This document shows positions 34,233 to 46,290 of a DNA stretch of 64,000 nucleotides, piece by piece. The notes under the pieces were generated by a model. The model had not been told where the DNA came from, searched no databases, and saw only the letters and a program-made list of their open reading frames with translations. Made by a program: the position numbers and the translations under genes. Positions within the stretch are counted from its first letter, which is position 1, and every line of letters begins with the position of its first letter. The DNA lies in NCBI GenBank assembly GCA_002914845.1, contig JXTC01000035.1:870405-934404 (forward strand). Direction: 5' to 3'. This stretch comes from Trema orientale. Taxonomy: Eukaryota; Streptophyta; Magnoliopsida; Rosales; Cannabaceae.

Positions 34233-37154
34233 ATGATAACTCAAAGGTTCGTTCTGTTTGCAAACTTTTGGAACGTGTGCATGTTGTTCATAGCTTGTGC
34301 TGTGAGTTATGAAACGTCTTCCAACATTAGGTGCATAGAGAAGGAAAAGCAAGCCCTGCTCGAGTTTAAAAAAGGCCTAGCTGATCACTCGAACATTCTT
34401 TCATCTTGGTCAGCCAAAAATCGTGATTGTTGCGAGTGGAGAGGAATAACATGCAACAACAAAACTGGTGGTATCATCATGCTTGATCTTATGGAGAGAT
34501 CTTTGGCAGGTATGATCAACGTTTCATTGTTACTTGAATTGCAATATCTAAGCTACTTGAAGCTCAGTTATAATGACTTTCATGGAGGCAGGATTCCAAA
34601 TGATATCGGTCGTTTTAGTCAACTCAAAGAGCTCGGACTAGCACAAGCTGGTTTTGTTGGACCAATTCCTCGCCAACTTGGTAACCTTTCAGATTTACAA
34701 ACTCTTGACCTTTCAAGAAACAATTTGACCGTCGATAACCTTGATTGGTTGTCTGGTCTTTCTTCTTTGAGCTCCCTTCTCCTGTCAGATGTAAACCTTT
34801 CTAAAGTCGTCAATTGGCCTCTATCTATAAGCAAGCTCCCCTCTCTGTCAGAGCTGTGGTTACCTGCGTGTAATCTTCACGATGTCAATCCTGAATCGCT
34901 TCCTCTGATTACCCATCCCACTTCTCTTCGATACCTCACACTCTCCCAAAATAGCCTTAACGCTTCAATATTTTCTTGGATAGTCAATTTCAGTAGCAGT
35001 CTTGTTCTTATTAACTTAAGTAGAAACCAGTTGAAAGGTCCAATCCCAGATGTTTTCTCCAACATGGTTTCTCTGTTGTCTCTGGATCTTTCTTATAATC
35101 AACTCGAAGGTGGGATACCAAAATCATTTCAAAACCTATGTAGCTTGATGTCCTTAGATTTGTCGTCTAACAGATTTTCTGATAGGCTTCATGATTCTCT
35201 GAAGAATTTGTCATGTGCTGAGAATACCTTGGAGTTCCTTTATCTAAGCAATAACGGATTCTTGGGGCCTTTTCCAGATCTAACAAAATACTTAGCTTTG
35301 AGAATGTTGAAGGTTGATAATAATACCGGTTTGAGTTTAGGAGGCCCTCTCCCAAAAAACCTTGGCCAACATAACAAGCTAGATTCCTTGAGCTTAGTTG
35401 ATAATCAATTAAGCGGGCCATTACCAGATTTTACTGAGCTTTCATCCTTAACATCGTTATTTCTTAAAAACAATAAACTGAATGGAGCTATACCCAAGAG
35501 TATGGGGAAACTTTCTAGCCTCGGAATGTTGGATCTTTCTTACAATTCCTTGAATGGTGTCGTTACCGAAGCCCACTTTTCAAATCTCTCTCGCTTATGG
35601 TTTCTTGATATTTCTCACAATTCTTTCTTGTCTTTTAACTTCAATTCTGGTTGGATTCCACCTTTTCAACTCGATACACTGCATATGACCTCTTGCAACG
35701 TCGGCACTTTTCCTATTTGGCTTCGAACACAGAGGAAACTTTCGACACTTGATATGGCCAATGCTAATATTTCTGATGCAATACCTGATTGGTTTTGGAA
35801 CAACCCATCTTCCCCCTGGTATAACTTGAATCTCTCGTTCAACCAAATTCATGGGAAGTTGCCAAATCTGTCGTCAATGAACTACCTCTCGGGTGTAATT
35901 GATTTGAGTTCCAACCACTTGTCCGGTCCACTCCCACCATTTCCGCCGAACACGACATTTTTGAGACTGTCCAAAAATATGTTCTCAGGAACTTTATCTT
36001 TCTTATGTGAAATGCGACATTCTGTCTTGATTTTCCTCGACCTCTCTGATAACAGACTCTCAGGGGAGCTTCCAAACTGCTGGATGCAATTCAAGAACTT
36101 GTCATTCTTGAACCTGGCAAATAATCATTTCTCAGGGAAATTACCAGCCTCCTTAGGCTATTTACCCCAAATTGGCGTGCTGCATTTACATAAAAACAAC
36201 TTCTATGGAGAAATGCCTTCCTTTCAGAACTGTAAATATTTGTCACTTCTTGACCTCGGGGAGAATAGAATATCTGGCAAATTACCAGAATGGTTAGCGC
36301 AAGGCGGAGAATTTTTGTTTGTTTTGCGCTTAAGCTCCAACGAGTTCAGTGGAAGCATCCCTACGAGTTGGTGCAGTCTACAAGCTCTTCAAATATTAGA
36401 CCTCTCTCGAAACAACTTATCTGGTGCTTTACCGCACTGCATTAGCAATATGACCGCCATGAAATCTGAAGTCATTAGTTTTCCACAGTACGATGCTGTG
36501 AATATAACCTGGAAAGGAATAGAGTCTGAGTTCGGGATAAGTCTTTACCTCATGAGAAGCATTGATATTTCGAGCAACCACTTGAGTGGAGTGATCCCTG
36601 ATAGTATAACAAGTCTGTCAAAATTGAATTCTCTGAACCTGTCCTGCAACAATTTGACAGGAGGAATTCCTGGTGACTTTGATCGGTTGAAAGACCATTT
36701 AGAAATTCTTGACTTGTCAAGAAACCAGATATCCGGTAACATTCCTCCAAGCTTTTCTACTTTACATTTTCTCGATCACCTCAACTTGTCGTTCAACAAG
36801 TTGACAGGCAGAATCCCAACAAGCATTCAACTACAGAGTCTTCAGGCTTCTGCATTTATGGGAAACGACGGACTTTTCGGACCACCACTCGCAGGGAATT
36901 TGCCGAATCCTGATAACAAGAACAACAAGATCAACAAAGCAAATGAGGAGGGCTACATAACCTTTGGCTTTTATGTCAGTAGCACGATTGGATTTATTGT
37001 AGGGTTCTGGGGATTTTGTGGCCCTTTACTGCTCAGAAGCTCTTGGAGACTAGCCTATATCCGATTCTGGATTCGTACCAAGGATTGGATCTATGTAAAA
37101 ACCAGAGTATTCAAGGCAAGGTTGCTTGGAAAGCTCACAGGGAATACTTTATGA
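34233..37154 (+). CDS. LRR receptor-like protein RLP-D, intact but lacking the C-cap cysteines
   Basis: A single exon of 973 residues from Met at 34233. The frame is open back to 34170, but the leader (FVLFANFWNVCMLFIACAVS) starts properly only after the internal Met. LRRNT has IRCIEKEKQALLEFKKGL and DCCEWRGITCNN. The LRR tract is like RLP-A, with the island VNITWKGIESEFG. The membrane span (YVSSTIGFIVGFWGFCG) has GxxxG spacing, and the tail is short and basic (WIYVKTRVFKARLLGK). Unlike RLP-A, -B and -C, the C-terminal cap reads GLFGPPLAGNLPN, so both conserved cysteines of the cap are gone, and the acidic juxtamembrane run is replaced by Asn/Lys-rich sequence. It is a cell-surface receptor by family; the ligand is unknown. 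Confidence 0.92.
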   Translation: MITQRFVLFANFWNVCMLFIACAVSYETSSNIRCIEKEKQALLEFKKGLADHSNILSSWSAKNRDCCEWRGITCNNKTGGIIMLDLMERSLAGMINVSLLLELQYLSYLKLSYNDFHGGRIPNDIGRFSQLKELGLAQAGFVGPIPRQLGNLSDLQTLDLSRNNLTVDNLDWLSGLSSLSSLLLSDVNLSKVVNWPLSISKLPSLSELWLPACNLHDVNPESLPLITHPTSLRYLTLSQNSLNASIFSWIVNFSSSLVLINLSRNQLKGPIPDVFSNMVSLLSLDLSYNQLEGGIPKSFQNLCSLMSLDLSSNRFSDRLHDSLKNLSCAENTLEFLYLSNNGFLGPFPDLTKYLALRMLKVDNNTGLSLGGPLPKNLGQHNKLDSLSLVDNQLSGPLPDFTELSSLTSLFLKNNKLNGAIPKSMGKLSSLGMLDLSYNSLNGVVTEAHFSNLSRLWFLDISHNSFLSFNFNSGWIPPFQLDTLHMTSCNVGTFPIWLRTQRKLSTLDMANANISDAIPDWFWNNPSSPWYNLNLSFNQIHGKLPNLSSMNYLSGVIDLSSNHLSGPLPPFPPNTTFLRLSKNMFSGTLSFLCEMRHSVLIFLDLSDNRLSGELPNCWMQFKNLSFLNLANNHFSGKLPASLGYLPQIGVLHLHKNNFYGEMPSFQNCKYLSLLDLGENRISGKLPEWLAQGGEFLFVLRLSSNEFSGSIPTSWCSLQALQILDLSRNNLSGALPHCISNMTAMKSEVISFPQYDAVNITWKGIESEFGISLYLMRSIDISSNHLSGVIPDSITSLSKLNSLNLSCNNLTGGIPGDFDRLKDHLEILDLSRNQISGNIPPSFSTLHFLDHLNLSFNKLTGRIPTSIQLQSLQASAFMGNDGLFGPPLAGNLPNPDNKNNKINKANEEGYITFGFYVSSTIGFIVGFWGFCGPLLLRSSWRLAYIRFWIRTKDWIYVKTRVFKARLLGKLTGNTL

Positions 37155-37671
37155 TCACTTTAAATGGTAAAGCTTCCCATTGTGATCACTTTATGCTTCT
37201 GTTTCAAATGAACCTTAATGTTTCTATCTCATTCAGTTGATGTTTAAAGATAAAACAAGAAAGTCATAAACGTCTCACTCAATTGCATAACATTACTTCA
37301 AATTTACCAAAATAGTTCTGACATCGATTTCGTCTTGTGCCATGATAATTTTAGGAGCTGCAGGGCATGTTGATACATAATCATCTAGCCAGGAGTTGGA
37401 AGTTGGGAGTTATATTCGCACTATAAATTAGTTTTCCGATAAATCCTACGACTACGAGGCTACAAGTACAAGTTTCCCTTTCTAGTCTACTCTCCAATTC
37501 TCTTGAAAAAAAAAAAAAAGAAAAAAAAAAAGAGTATGCTTCAGAATTCTGTATGTACAATATTGAGGTATTAGAGAGGCTGTATGCAACAATAACTTAT
37601 ACAAATAAAGTATTGATAAAGAGTAAAAAGAAGATTTCTGATAAATGAGAAATAACTACTGTACTTTTGAG
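37155..37671. other. RLP-D 3' flank
   Basis: TTAAATGGTAAAGCT after the stop is shared with RLP-A. The phrase GCAGGGCATGTTGATAC near 37360 resembles CAGGCATGTTGAGAAAG near 17587, again downstream of RLP-A, so downstream sequence was copied with the genes. The remainder is low complexity with A runs. Confidence 0.45.
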
Positions 37672-37858
37672 AAATGCCTGCCTTAGGCTATTTATCCTGA
37701 ATCGGCATGCTGCATTTAAATAATAACAACTTCTTTGGAGAAATGCCTTTCTTACAGAACTGTAAATATTTTGTCCCTTCTTGACCTCGGGGAGAATAGA
37801 TTATCGGGACTCTTTGGATTTGCGCTTGAGTTCTATGGAAGCATCCCTACAAGTTGGT
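37672..37858 (+). pseudogene. fragment of an RLP LRR tract
   Basis: It aligns to RLP-D around 36150-36375 over phrases such as CTTAGGCTATTTA, GGAGAAATGCCTTYCTT, CAGAACTGTAAATATTT and CTTGACCTCGGGGAGAATAG, ending GGAAGCATCCCTAC. About 70 bp present in RLP-D are missing in the middle. A one-base insertion (ATTTTGTCCC) and a stop (TATCCTGA) break the frame. No leader, cap or membrane span is attached, so it is a decayed partial duplicate. Confidence 0.85.
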
Positions 37859-38159
37859 GAATAATAAGGATTAACGAGGGAAGAAGGCAAGTAAATTCCA
37901 ATTAATAATGCTCAAATGATTAATGCAGAAAGAGATAAATTGGTATAACAACAAAAAAGTTATGAAAAGATTATAGTTTGAGAAATCAACCCAATCCGAA
38001 TCATTGAATGACATATTATAGTGTTTCGGATTATCCTAGGTTTCCTCCTTCCTCGTATGTTTTTGCTACCAGGCTGTCTTGTGCACCGAATCGTGCACAG
38101 GATCATCGTCATATAATATAGTCGGACTCGGAGCAGCTCCAGCAAGTTTCCGATGGATT
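37859..38159. other. intergenic
   Basis: No gene or recognisable element. Confidence 0.4.
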
Positions 38160-38580
38160 TGTTATTATTGATGTCGTTCTCTAATGTTCTGTCGTATTTT
38201 AACAATATTGTCCTATTTAAATTTCATTTTTGTGTTGCATATGATTTCGTTTTTATGGTGATGTCGTCTTTATGATAATGTCGTTTTGAGATTACTGTCG
38301 TTTCCCACGATAATGTCGTTTTCTTATTATTGTCAATGCTTTTTAGTTTTTAGGCTATTATTGTTTTCCAATTTTCATGTCGTTTTCAAAGATAACGTCG
38401 TTTCTTTTTATTGTCGTGTTTTCATGTTGAGTTTGGCACTTGTTTTATGTTATGTTACTATTACTATTGATGCGTCTCCATCTAAATCTAATGTGGCTTT
38501 CTGAAGTTGAAGTCGGTTTTTAGTGCCTTTGTTCATTAAAGTTATACTCGTATTTTTCACGGTGTCGTTTTTGGGAGACT
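38160..38580 (+). repeat. TGTCGTTT motif cluster
   Basis: About ten copies of ATGTCGTTTT-like units lie on the + strand (for example 38170, 38277, 38295, 38312, 38378, 38396, 38562). Several have the form ATAATGTCGTTTT at 15-20 bp spacing. This is the third cluster of the motif in the window. Confidence 0.55.
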
Positions 38581-39255
38581 ATGCAGTTTGTGCTGCCATG
38601 TTCATGTCCACTGCCCCTGCTGACTTGGACCATAGGATTTAATGTTGCAGACTGCAGTGCAATAACAGCATCAAATCAAAATCCATTTATCGCACTTCTT
38701 TAAAAAAAATAATAATAATAATGACTGAGATATGAACTTGAGAATGTGCTAGAAATATTTTACAATGACCTTTGAAATTTACCCAGGTATACTACGACCT
38801 CGATTTGGTCTGGCACCATAAAGATTTCCATTTTCAACTTTTCAAGAGGATTAGATACGTTAGTTTGAGCTAAAATACTTTGGCGAAAAAAAAAAACATT
38901 TTATATGGTTCTTTCGAGAAATAAATATAAAAATAAAATAAAATAAAATAAAACATATGATATATTGTTTCCCCCCACCCCCTTAATGATGTATCTAATC
39001 AGTTCAGTCTCACTCCAGCCGGTTTGCAAACACCCACCACCAACAGAAAAAGAACAGCCTAGCCTATTGACTAGATAATAATACTACATCAATGAACGGC
39101 TCATACTCCATAAAACGAACTATCCAATCACTTACAACAAGACCTGCAGAAATGCATGTCAAAGATAAGAATTGGGTTGTAAGAACACCGAATCCACCTC
39201 ATTTAACCTCTAAGTAGACCAAGAAACAGAGATCGATGTATGAAATTGACAAGCC
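38581..39255. other. intergenic, WDR91 3' flank
   Basis: Low-complexity AT-rich DNA with (AAAAT)n near 38933. The part next to 39256 should be the 3' UTR of the - strand gene. Confidence 0.4.
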
Positions 39256-42200
39256 TCATAGAATAGATGTCACACGGACAGAGTTATCAGCTGATCCAGT
39301 CAAGAAGATGGGCAACGTCGGGTGCCAATCTACTGTAGATATAGCAGCAGTGTGGGCAAGAGTTCTTAGCCCATTCGAATGACCTCGAACCTGAGTCAAA
39401 TTCATGGAACGTAAGAAGTTATGGAGAAACCACAACTAACTAGGCGTCTGAAATACAGGGCAGGGAGGAAAGGTCCAACCACTAACACGAAGTTGAGAAA
39501 TAAGCAGGGACGGAATAGGGAGGTAGAGAGATTAACCTGATAAATGGGTGCTCTTACTAAACCAGATGTTGCCAATAGTCTTCTCCCATTAGCATCTAAT
39601 GCCATTTCATGTCTACAATGTTTTGAGCCCTCAAGGTCGCAGAACCTACAGCACAGAGAGTAGTAGTATGAAACATTGAGCACACATACAATTTACTCTG
39701 AATATTGTGCGTAAGCAATGATATGCTTTTGTGCCAAGCAATGGAGTACCTGCTACAATCTTTTGACCAAAGGACTTGACCTTGATTATGCAAGCTCCAT
39801 TCTAGAATCTGGCATGAAAAAGCCAATAGTATTGAGTTAAAAACTTAGAAAAGATGACGAAATTTTCTATTTACTTGAAGTAAATTCACTGACGTAGTTA
39901 GTATAGTGACTACTTACCTTTCCTTCTGACCCCAAACTGAAAATGCTGGTCTCATCAGGCCCAAAAATAATAGAGCTTATGGCAGAGTCATGCGCAGGCC
40001 ACCCAGTAATTTGAAGACCCGCAGACATGTCTTTTTCTTGTTAAGGTTAGTGTATCTATACAGAATCAACAACCTCAAGCAATTCATAACTACAACTCAC
40101 TTACATGCCTGATATGTACCCTTCTTCAGAGTTCCCCAGAGATGTCAAAAGACAAAAGCATGATTCTACAATAAAGGACCAGAAAACAATAACAATAAGG
40201 ATACCAAACATGTGAATCATTCCATCAGTTGCAGATGCTGCTAAAATCTTCCCATTGTGATTGAAACTTAAGGATGTAATTGCGGGTGGCTCTTTACCAA
40301 GAGGAAGGACTGTCTTCATGAAAGCCAAAAAATTATAAGGCATACAGTACAAAAATGAATGTCAAATGTACGCAAAAGGTTCTTGGTCAATCAAACACAT
40401 ACCATAGCCTTCCATGTTTTCATATTCCACACAGTTAACGAAGCAAAACCCAAATTATTATAGCTTGAGCCGTACCTACAAGAAAATACAAAGTCCTTTC
40501 AATTTCTTCACCCCTATAAAACAGCAAAGAAAATAAAATGCAGACAGTCACCAATTTAACTTTCTTCGTACAAGGATTAAAGAACCAATGTTATAAAAAA
40601 ATCAAAACTACTAAACCAATTTTTTTAATTTTATTTTAATCCTATTTACAAAGTCGTTTACAACAGTTAAATCCAACTAAAGTATAACAACAGGCCACAG
40701 GGGCAGATCTCAGGCCAAGCACAGCTTGGATATGTAAACGCCTGCAATAAGTCAAATTTTAAATAACATACCCCCTTGATGCTGCTGCAGAAACAAAAAT
40801 TGGTTCTACAGGACTGCACTTTATATCCAAGACACTGCAGCAGAAAAGGAGAGGGAGTAAGCAGAGCCAACACATTAGAAAAACAGACTCACAGGAGTGA
40901 TGTCAGGGAGGACCTTGGAAATGCTTCAGTAGTCTTGAGATCACAAACAACTCTCTTTGCATCAACATTCCACGCTTTAATGCCTCCATCAGCCGTGCCT
41001 ATGAGAAGCTTTTGTCATGAAGAACCACAACACTTAAAAGTAGGTATTTCCAATCTCAAATAGTTACAGAATCTTTCTGATGTTAAGCATATATACAGGT
41101 GTTCATTTTAAATTCTAATTTTACATACCAATCGGTCAGATTTACACTCCCAGTCAAGTGACATAATCTCTGCTCCGCAATAAATGGTTGCATTTCTAGA
41201 AGCTGGGGTTGCTGAGTCATATGTCCATATCCTATATTCCAACATTTAGGAAGGAGAAATAAATACTATATATTGGCTGAAATGGAAAAATAAATTCTCA
41301 AAAAGAAAAATAGAACAAATGAGTTAAACAGAAACTGAAGCCTTGACCTTCTCTGGCATGAGTAACAGCCTAGTCAATCCCACATGGGACAGTAGGTCGG
41401 GTCAATCCAGAACCATCATTTTGACCATCAAAGCATTCAGATTATCACACATAATAGACAACAGGAAGCAAAACTGCTCAGCCCAGCTCATAATGCTATC
41501 ATATTAATTCTTTACTCCATGATTAAAACTTCTAGAAAGTACCTGACTGTCCCATCCACAGAAGCACTAGCTATGTTATTCCCAGAAGCAGAAAAGCGGC
41601 AGCGACTGATTGGACTAGTGTGACCCAGAAATGTCTCCTAGAAATCATGATCTCCAAAAGATTATGCTCCAATAAAGAAAAACTAGTAAATTATAAGTAC
41701 ATAATCTTCCAATCTAGAAAGAAGCTGCAAATGTAAAGGATTGAAAATAGGAAATCAAAACCAAGTTCAATTATGCCTTTATAAGCCATTTTACCTGAAA
41801 ATCAACTTTCACTTCCGGTAATTCTTCTACATGGCTTTCCCTGCCCTTTTCTGTCACAAAAGATTCAATAATTACTAAACCAATAAATCATAGAAGGTTC
41901 AGAACCTACTGCTATCTCAAACTATCTTACAGAAGAAGAAGAAGAAGAAATTCTTAGTCAACCCTATGTCAAATCTCAGTGTGTTTGTAGATAACACTTC
42001 TAGCTGTTTAGTTGAGAATAGGTACAACAGCATCCTCAACACAAAAAAGAAAGGAAATTTATATAGAACAGTTATATATACCAACATGGGAACCATCTAG
42101 CAACTGACTGCTATCACCAATCCCCCCATCCCTCACATAAAGATTTGATGAAGAACTTAGGTTGTAGCCAGACTTTGACGTGGAAACCTCTTGTTGATTT

Positions 42201-43919
42201 CCCACTGGTGCAGCAACAACCAACTCTTGATCTAGCTCTGCTTCACCAATCTGTGGAGTGGCAGGAAAATAGGTTTCAAGAGTTTCTTTGGACATAAGAA
42301 GATTTTCCTCGTGCACACAATTTGATGAACTCTTGGCTTTCTCGGTATTTGCATCAGAGAATGGTGAAACATTACTGAGTTCCAAAAGGCAAGCCAAAGA
42401 TTATTACTATCATAACCTATATATAAGTAAAGAGTCTCGAGGGGGGATTATTAGAAAGCAAAAAAACTAAAAGATATGTATACCTTCTTAGCTGGTATAG
42501 CTGAGCCTCCTTTTCCTCCAATAAAGCCTGAAGTTCTGATAACTTGAGATTAAGTTGCTTGATGTCTTTCTTTAGACGGTTGACAGTATTTTTCTCCGAA
42601 CTGATTTTTAATAGGGCAGGGATGCGTGGTTTAGTCAAGGAAATGCTTTTCAAATCTCATTCAGTAATACACTGTTATTAACAGGGAACAACCAATTTTC
42701 TCCAGTGATGATTATTGATAATGATTTAATAATGTAAAAGGTTTCTCTTTGGGGTGGGACTGGGGAAAACAGAAGAACGGTTAATAATATACTGCAGAAT
42801 TCCCATAAAGATGAACTACCTATTTAATTATTTATTCATGCTTAAAATTCCTTCAAAGGAAAAATAAAACAAATGAAATGATAAAGAGGAACATATTTGC
42901 AAGTATTCGTGAGTCCATTAATCGAAGAAGTAGAAATATGTACTAATCACTCTATCCTCAACTTGTTTCCAACTAGTAACTCCAAGGGAATCACGGAGAC
43001 AACATTAGGGTGAAAATTTTAAGAAATACTTATTTTTCTAAGGTTGATTTCCACAGAAGATACATAAATCACTACCAACTCCTTGGAGATCAAACAAGTT
43101 AAATAATATTGGAACAGGAAACGAGTAAGATAGAATAATACTGGTGACTGTTAGAAGAACCTAATTAATACAGAATAGAATGTACACTTGACTAAAACAG
43201 AATCGGTGTCCATGCATCAGAAATTTTACTTTGTGTGGTGATCGGTGACCAAATCACTAATAACATAGAGGACACTCCTCTCGAAGACAATGTCGTATAT
43301 AAAACCTATTCTGAAAGGATATGAGTACCATTGAAGATCGCACTAAAGAAATTCCTCACAGAAAGATGCAAGGCTTCAAACCATTCCCTGGAGAAATAAG
43401 TACGAAACTCAGGATCCGAGCTTGGATTCTTTACGTATGGTATAGCTGCATCACATTTTACCAATAATATACATGAGAGAAAACAAAACATTACAACACA
43501 ACCGAAACAACAAAGAAGAAAAACACACCAAACCACGGAGTCCAATCCTGGCCCCTTTGCAGCAAATCATTCCCATGCATGCCATAAAACTCTATAACTT
43601 TATCCTTCCTTCCCGATTGTACAGCATAAACAACGTAGTAGCGTAAAATAGAGACCTCCAGTCTAGACAGAGTATCAATATATAACCTCTCAGAAGACGA
43701 AGACAGACAGTGCTTGAAAAAACTCAGCAGACCAACCAACTTTTCGGCTTGAAACGTCGGAACATACACTGCGAAGATTAAATCTACAATCTTATCCACT
43801 TGAAACCCTTTACCGACATCCGTCGATAATTCAGAATCAAAGGCTTGCAAAGTGTTGGTAAACCCTCTAAAGACGAGGAACTCCCTCACAAGCTCCTCAG
43901 CATAAAGCATATTCTCCAT
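39256..43919 (-). CDS. WDR91: WDR91-like WD40 repeat protein
   Basis: There are 15 exons, listed in transcript order: 43529-43919, 43323-43445, 42484-42625, 42082-42374, 41795-41850, 41543-41637, 41129-41231, 40914-41008, 40772-40834, 40403-40475, 40205-40313, 39918-40030, 39750-39808, 39537-39645, 39256-39390. They total 1959 nt, 652 codons plus stop, in frame throughout. The N-terminus (about 1-170) is the helical LisH/CTLH-like region (EELVREFLVFRGFTNTLQAF). A coiled coil covers about 180-220 (RLKKDIKQLNLKLSELQALL). A polar linker follows, then WD40 repeats from about 335 (GHTSPISRCRFSASG...SVDGTVRIW) to the end (LTGSADNSVRV). Animal WDR91 is a Rab7 effector that lowers endosomal PI3K activity; the plant role is inferred only. 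Intron 2 appears to be AT-AC. The start at 43919 was chosen over the upstream in-frame Met because MENMLYAEELV is the typical plant N-terminus. Confidence 0.92.
42626..43322 (-). other. U12-type AT-AC intron in the WDR91 gene
   Basis: On - the exon end GGTACTC is followed by ATATCCTTTC, the U12 AT-AC donor consensus. The intron ends TTCCTTGACTAAACCAC, with a TTCCTTGAC branch-point match (consensus TTCCTTRAC) just before an AC acceptor. Joining there gives N-G-T-R-I-P-A-L-L-K and keeps the whole gene in frame. The GT at 43328-43327 has no suitable AG partner. Confidence 0.85.
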
Positions 43920-44340
43920 CCTGCCCTTGCAAAACCTACAACGACAGCAATGCACATTTTACACAAGCAGGTTCAATATTTTTCAGGTCCTAAGACAGGA
44001 TTACACATCAATGATGTGTAGTAAAACGCACTGAAAGCTGTAACAATGCAAATATCCAGGTTTGCCAATTTGTCATTTTACCATATAAATGCTTAATTCC
44101 AAATAAAAAGTTTCCCCAGTTATTCATAACCTATGCTCCATCAAAAATTCAGCAACCAATAATATACTATATATAGGGTTTAAGACTATAGAGAGATCTA
44201 GGGCTGACTACAATTGACATTTCAGGAATATTATNATGATTTGGCGCTTAAAATTATTTCGCCGGTTTTGGGCCCGTTGTAAATATTCCTTAATGATGAG
44301 GACAGCCCGCCAATTACGAATGGGCTCGTTTCTTGGATTG
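43920..44340. other. WDR91 upstream region
   Basis: It should contain the promoter and 5' UTR of the - strand gene. There is one undetermined base at 44235. No other feature was found. Confidence 0.4.
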
Positions 44341-44530
44341 AACGAGTAGGAAAATATACATAAATACCTGGCTTTTAAACCATATTTACATATATATCCG
44401 TTTTCTATTTTTAATTTATCTATACCTATTTTTGGAGAAATGTTTACCATAAATATTTATACATGAAATATATGTCGTGAATAAAAATTATACCAAAAAA
44501 TTTGTATATATCTAATAATGTATATTATAA
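44341..44530. repeat. fragment related to the 424-832 MITE-like repeat
   Basis: It shares phrases with the element at 424-832, such as CATAAATACC next to a TATCCGTTTT-like run, and CATGAAATATATG. Only one arm and part of the core are seen, so it would be a partial copy. Confidence 0.3.
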
Positions 44531-46290
44531 ATGTTGGTACGGATTTTAGTTCGTGAACTAACGCGCGCCACGTGCCTTCAAGTGGGAGAGCCAAAACTCA
44601 GATTTGATATAGGTATGCTTCATATAATCTTGAATAAGGTTGTAGATGGACTTTTCATCAGTTGATGATGATGGTACCAGTGTGGTACCTAGCAATTCTC
44701 ATTCACAAATGATATTAATAAAGTACTAAATGAAGTACCAAAATGAATAGTGGATGAATAGTGATGATACTGTATATTTTCTGAAAGTAGCGAGAGCAAG
44801 TAAATGAAATGGAGAGAAAAGGCTATGAGACAAATGAGTTTTGGAGAATTATAACGACTTTCCTTATGTGTGAGGTATAATGTGCTATTTATAGTGGTCT
44901 TGTGGTCCCAAAATGCTAACGTTGATGGTCACGTATCCCCTAAAAGATAGAAAGAAATCTCATCTACCCACTGTATGGATAAGGAGTAGGTGATTGGGCA
45001 AGATGTCAGCCTCTCTGCAGCTTGCACTGTCTTTTATGTGTTATGGTAATGAGGTCATGTATGCTACATGGTCGAAACTTCCCCCTCTATTGAGTGGTCA
45101 TCCAATCATGCTCAACCAGTGATTATGGGTAGTCTTTAGATGTTAGTGTTCGGATCACCCCAATGGATTAATCATCTAACCAAATTTTGTTTCCAAATTT
45201 GAGGGCCCGACTAGTTCTATGACTCCTGAGCAGGCTATTGGCTATGTACGAGCTGCTCAGCTTATAATATAGTCGGTGTCGTCTAGTGCTGGCTACGACA
45301 TGTCATTCTGAGCCTTCTTCAAAGACCGTGTGTTATCTTTCGATTAGCTTAGAGAAAATATCCCCAATATCTACCTCTAAGTTAATATTGCAACTCACTC
45401 GGAATAGGAACTTTATCCTTTTATCTTGTTTGGCTGAGGGATGTGATTTATATATGGTCAAAAATATTATCCTAATTTTAGTTTGTCCAGATTGGTGATT
45501 CATCTTACTAAGTGGGATTGTACGAACTGATCAGAGGGAATCGACATGGTACATATCTCGAGCCAATAGTCGGTTACTAGGATTTGCATAATCTTCGCAA
45601 TCATTACAGAGCATTAATTGCAAAGTTGCTTTCTCTTTGCAAAATGCAAACGTCTCCTCGTATCCATATGGTCGGCACTTGAGCCCCAAGCACTCTATTT
45701 GTGTTATCCATTAACCATTCGATCGATCCAACTATCAGGAAATTTTCCTGCTTTTCCCAAAGAATGGGAAAGGTCAAGTTTTCATGGTTTTAAATAGTTT
45801 CGCTTCATCTGCTGACACGTGGCCATGACCTCTATCAGATGGTTCTCTTCGTTTCCTGATTCAAGCCTATAAATCGCTTTTAAGGACTCTCAAAGGCACC
45901 ACCTTTTTTTTTTCCATTCTGTCATTCTAATAGTTCAAGTCTATCTCTCTTTTCTTTTTGGATTTTCTTCGTTGCTTCTTCACTCCTAAAAACTTTATTC
46001 GTTTTCCTTTCCTTAAGTAATGTTTTGAATGCTCCTTATTTCTTTTTGGTTAATTTCATCCTTCTTATTTTGGGTTTTGTTCACACTTTCTCTGAATCGT
46101 TCTTAACCATGCTTCTACATTTACAGATTTTTTCAAGCTTGTTCTTCGTGTGTTTTGGGTTTCAAGACTCCAAGGATTGTCTTTTGGTAAGTTTCTGGGT
46201 TTAAACTCAAATTTTCTTCCCTTCTTTTTATTTTTAGCATTTTCACTTTCGAGTTTTTGAGGTTTCAATCTGGTCGGGTCACGGGCTTGG
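44531..46290 (+). mobile_element. possible LTR and leader of a retroelement
   Basis: It begins TGTTGGTACGGA. It includes a TATA-like CTATAAATCG at about 45868 followed by a T/C-rich stretch, and leads into an open frame at 46291. This would fit an LTR promoter driving a gag-like frame, but no second LTR or primer binding site was found. Confidence 0.3.

Noticed and set aside
43306..43545. Exon of the WDR91 gene ending FNGTHILSE
   Set aside because: This reads through into the AT-AC intron; the conserved continuation is NGTRIPALLK from the next exon.
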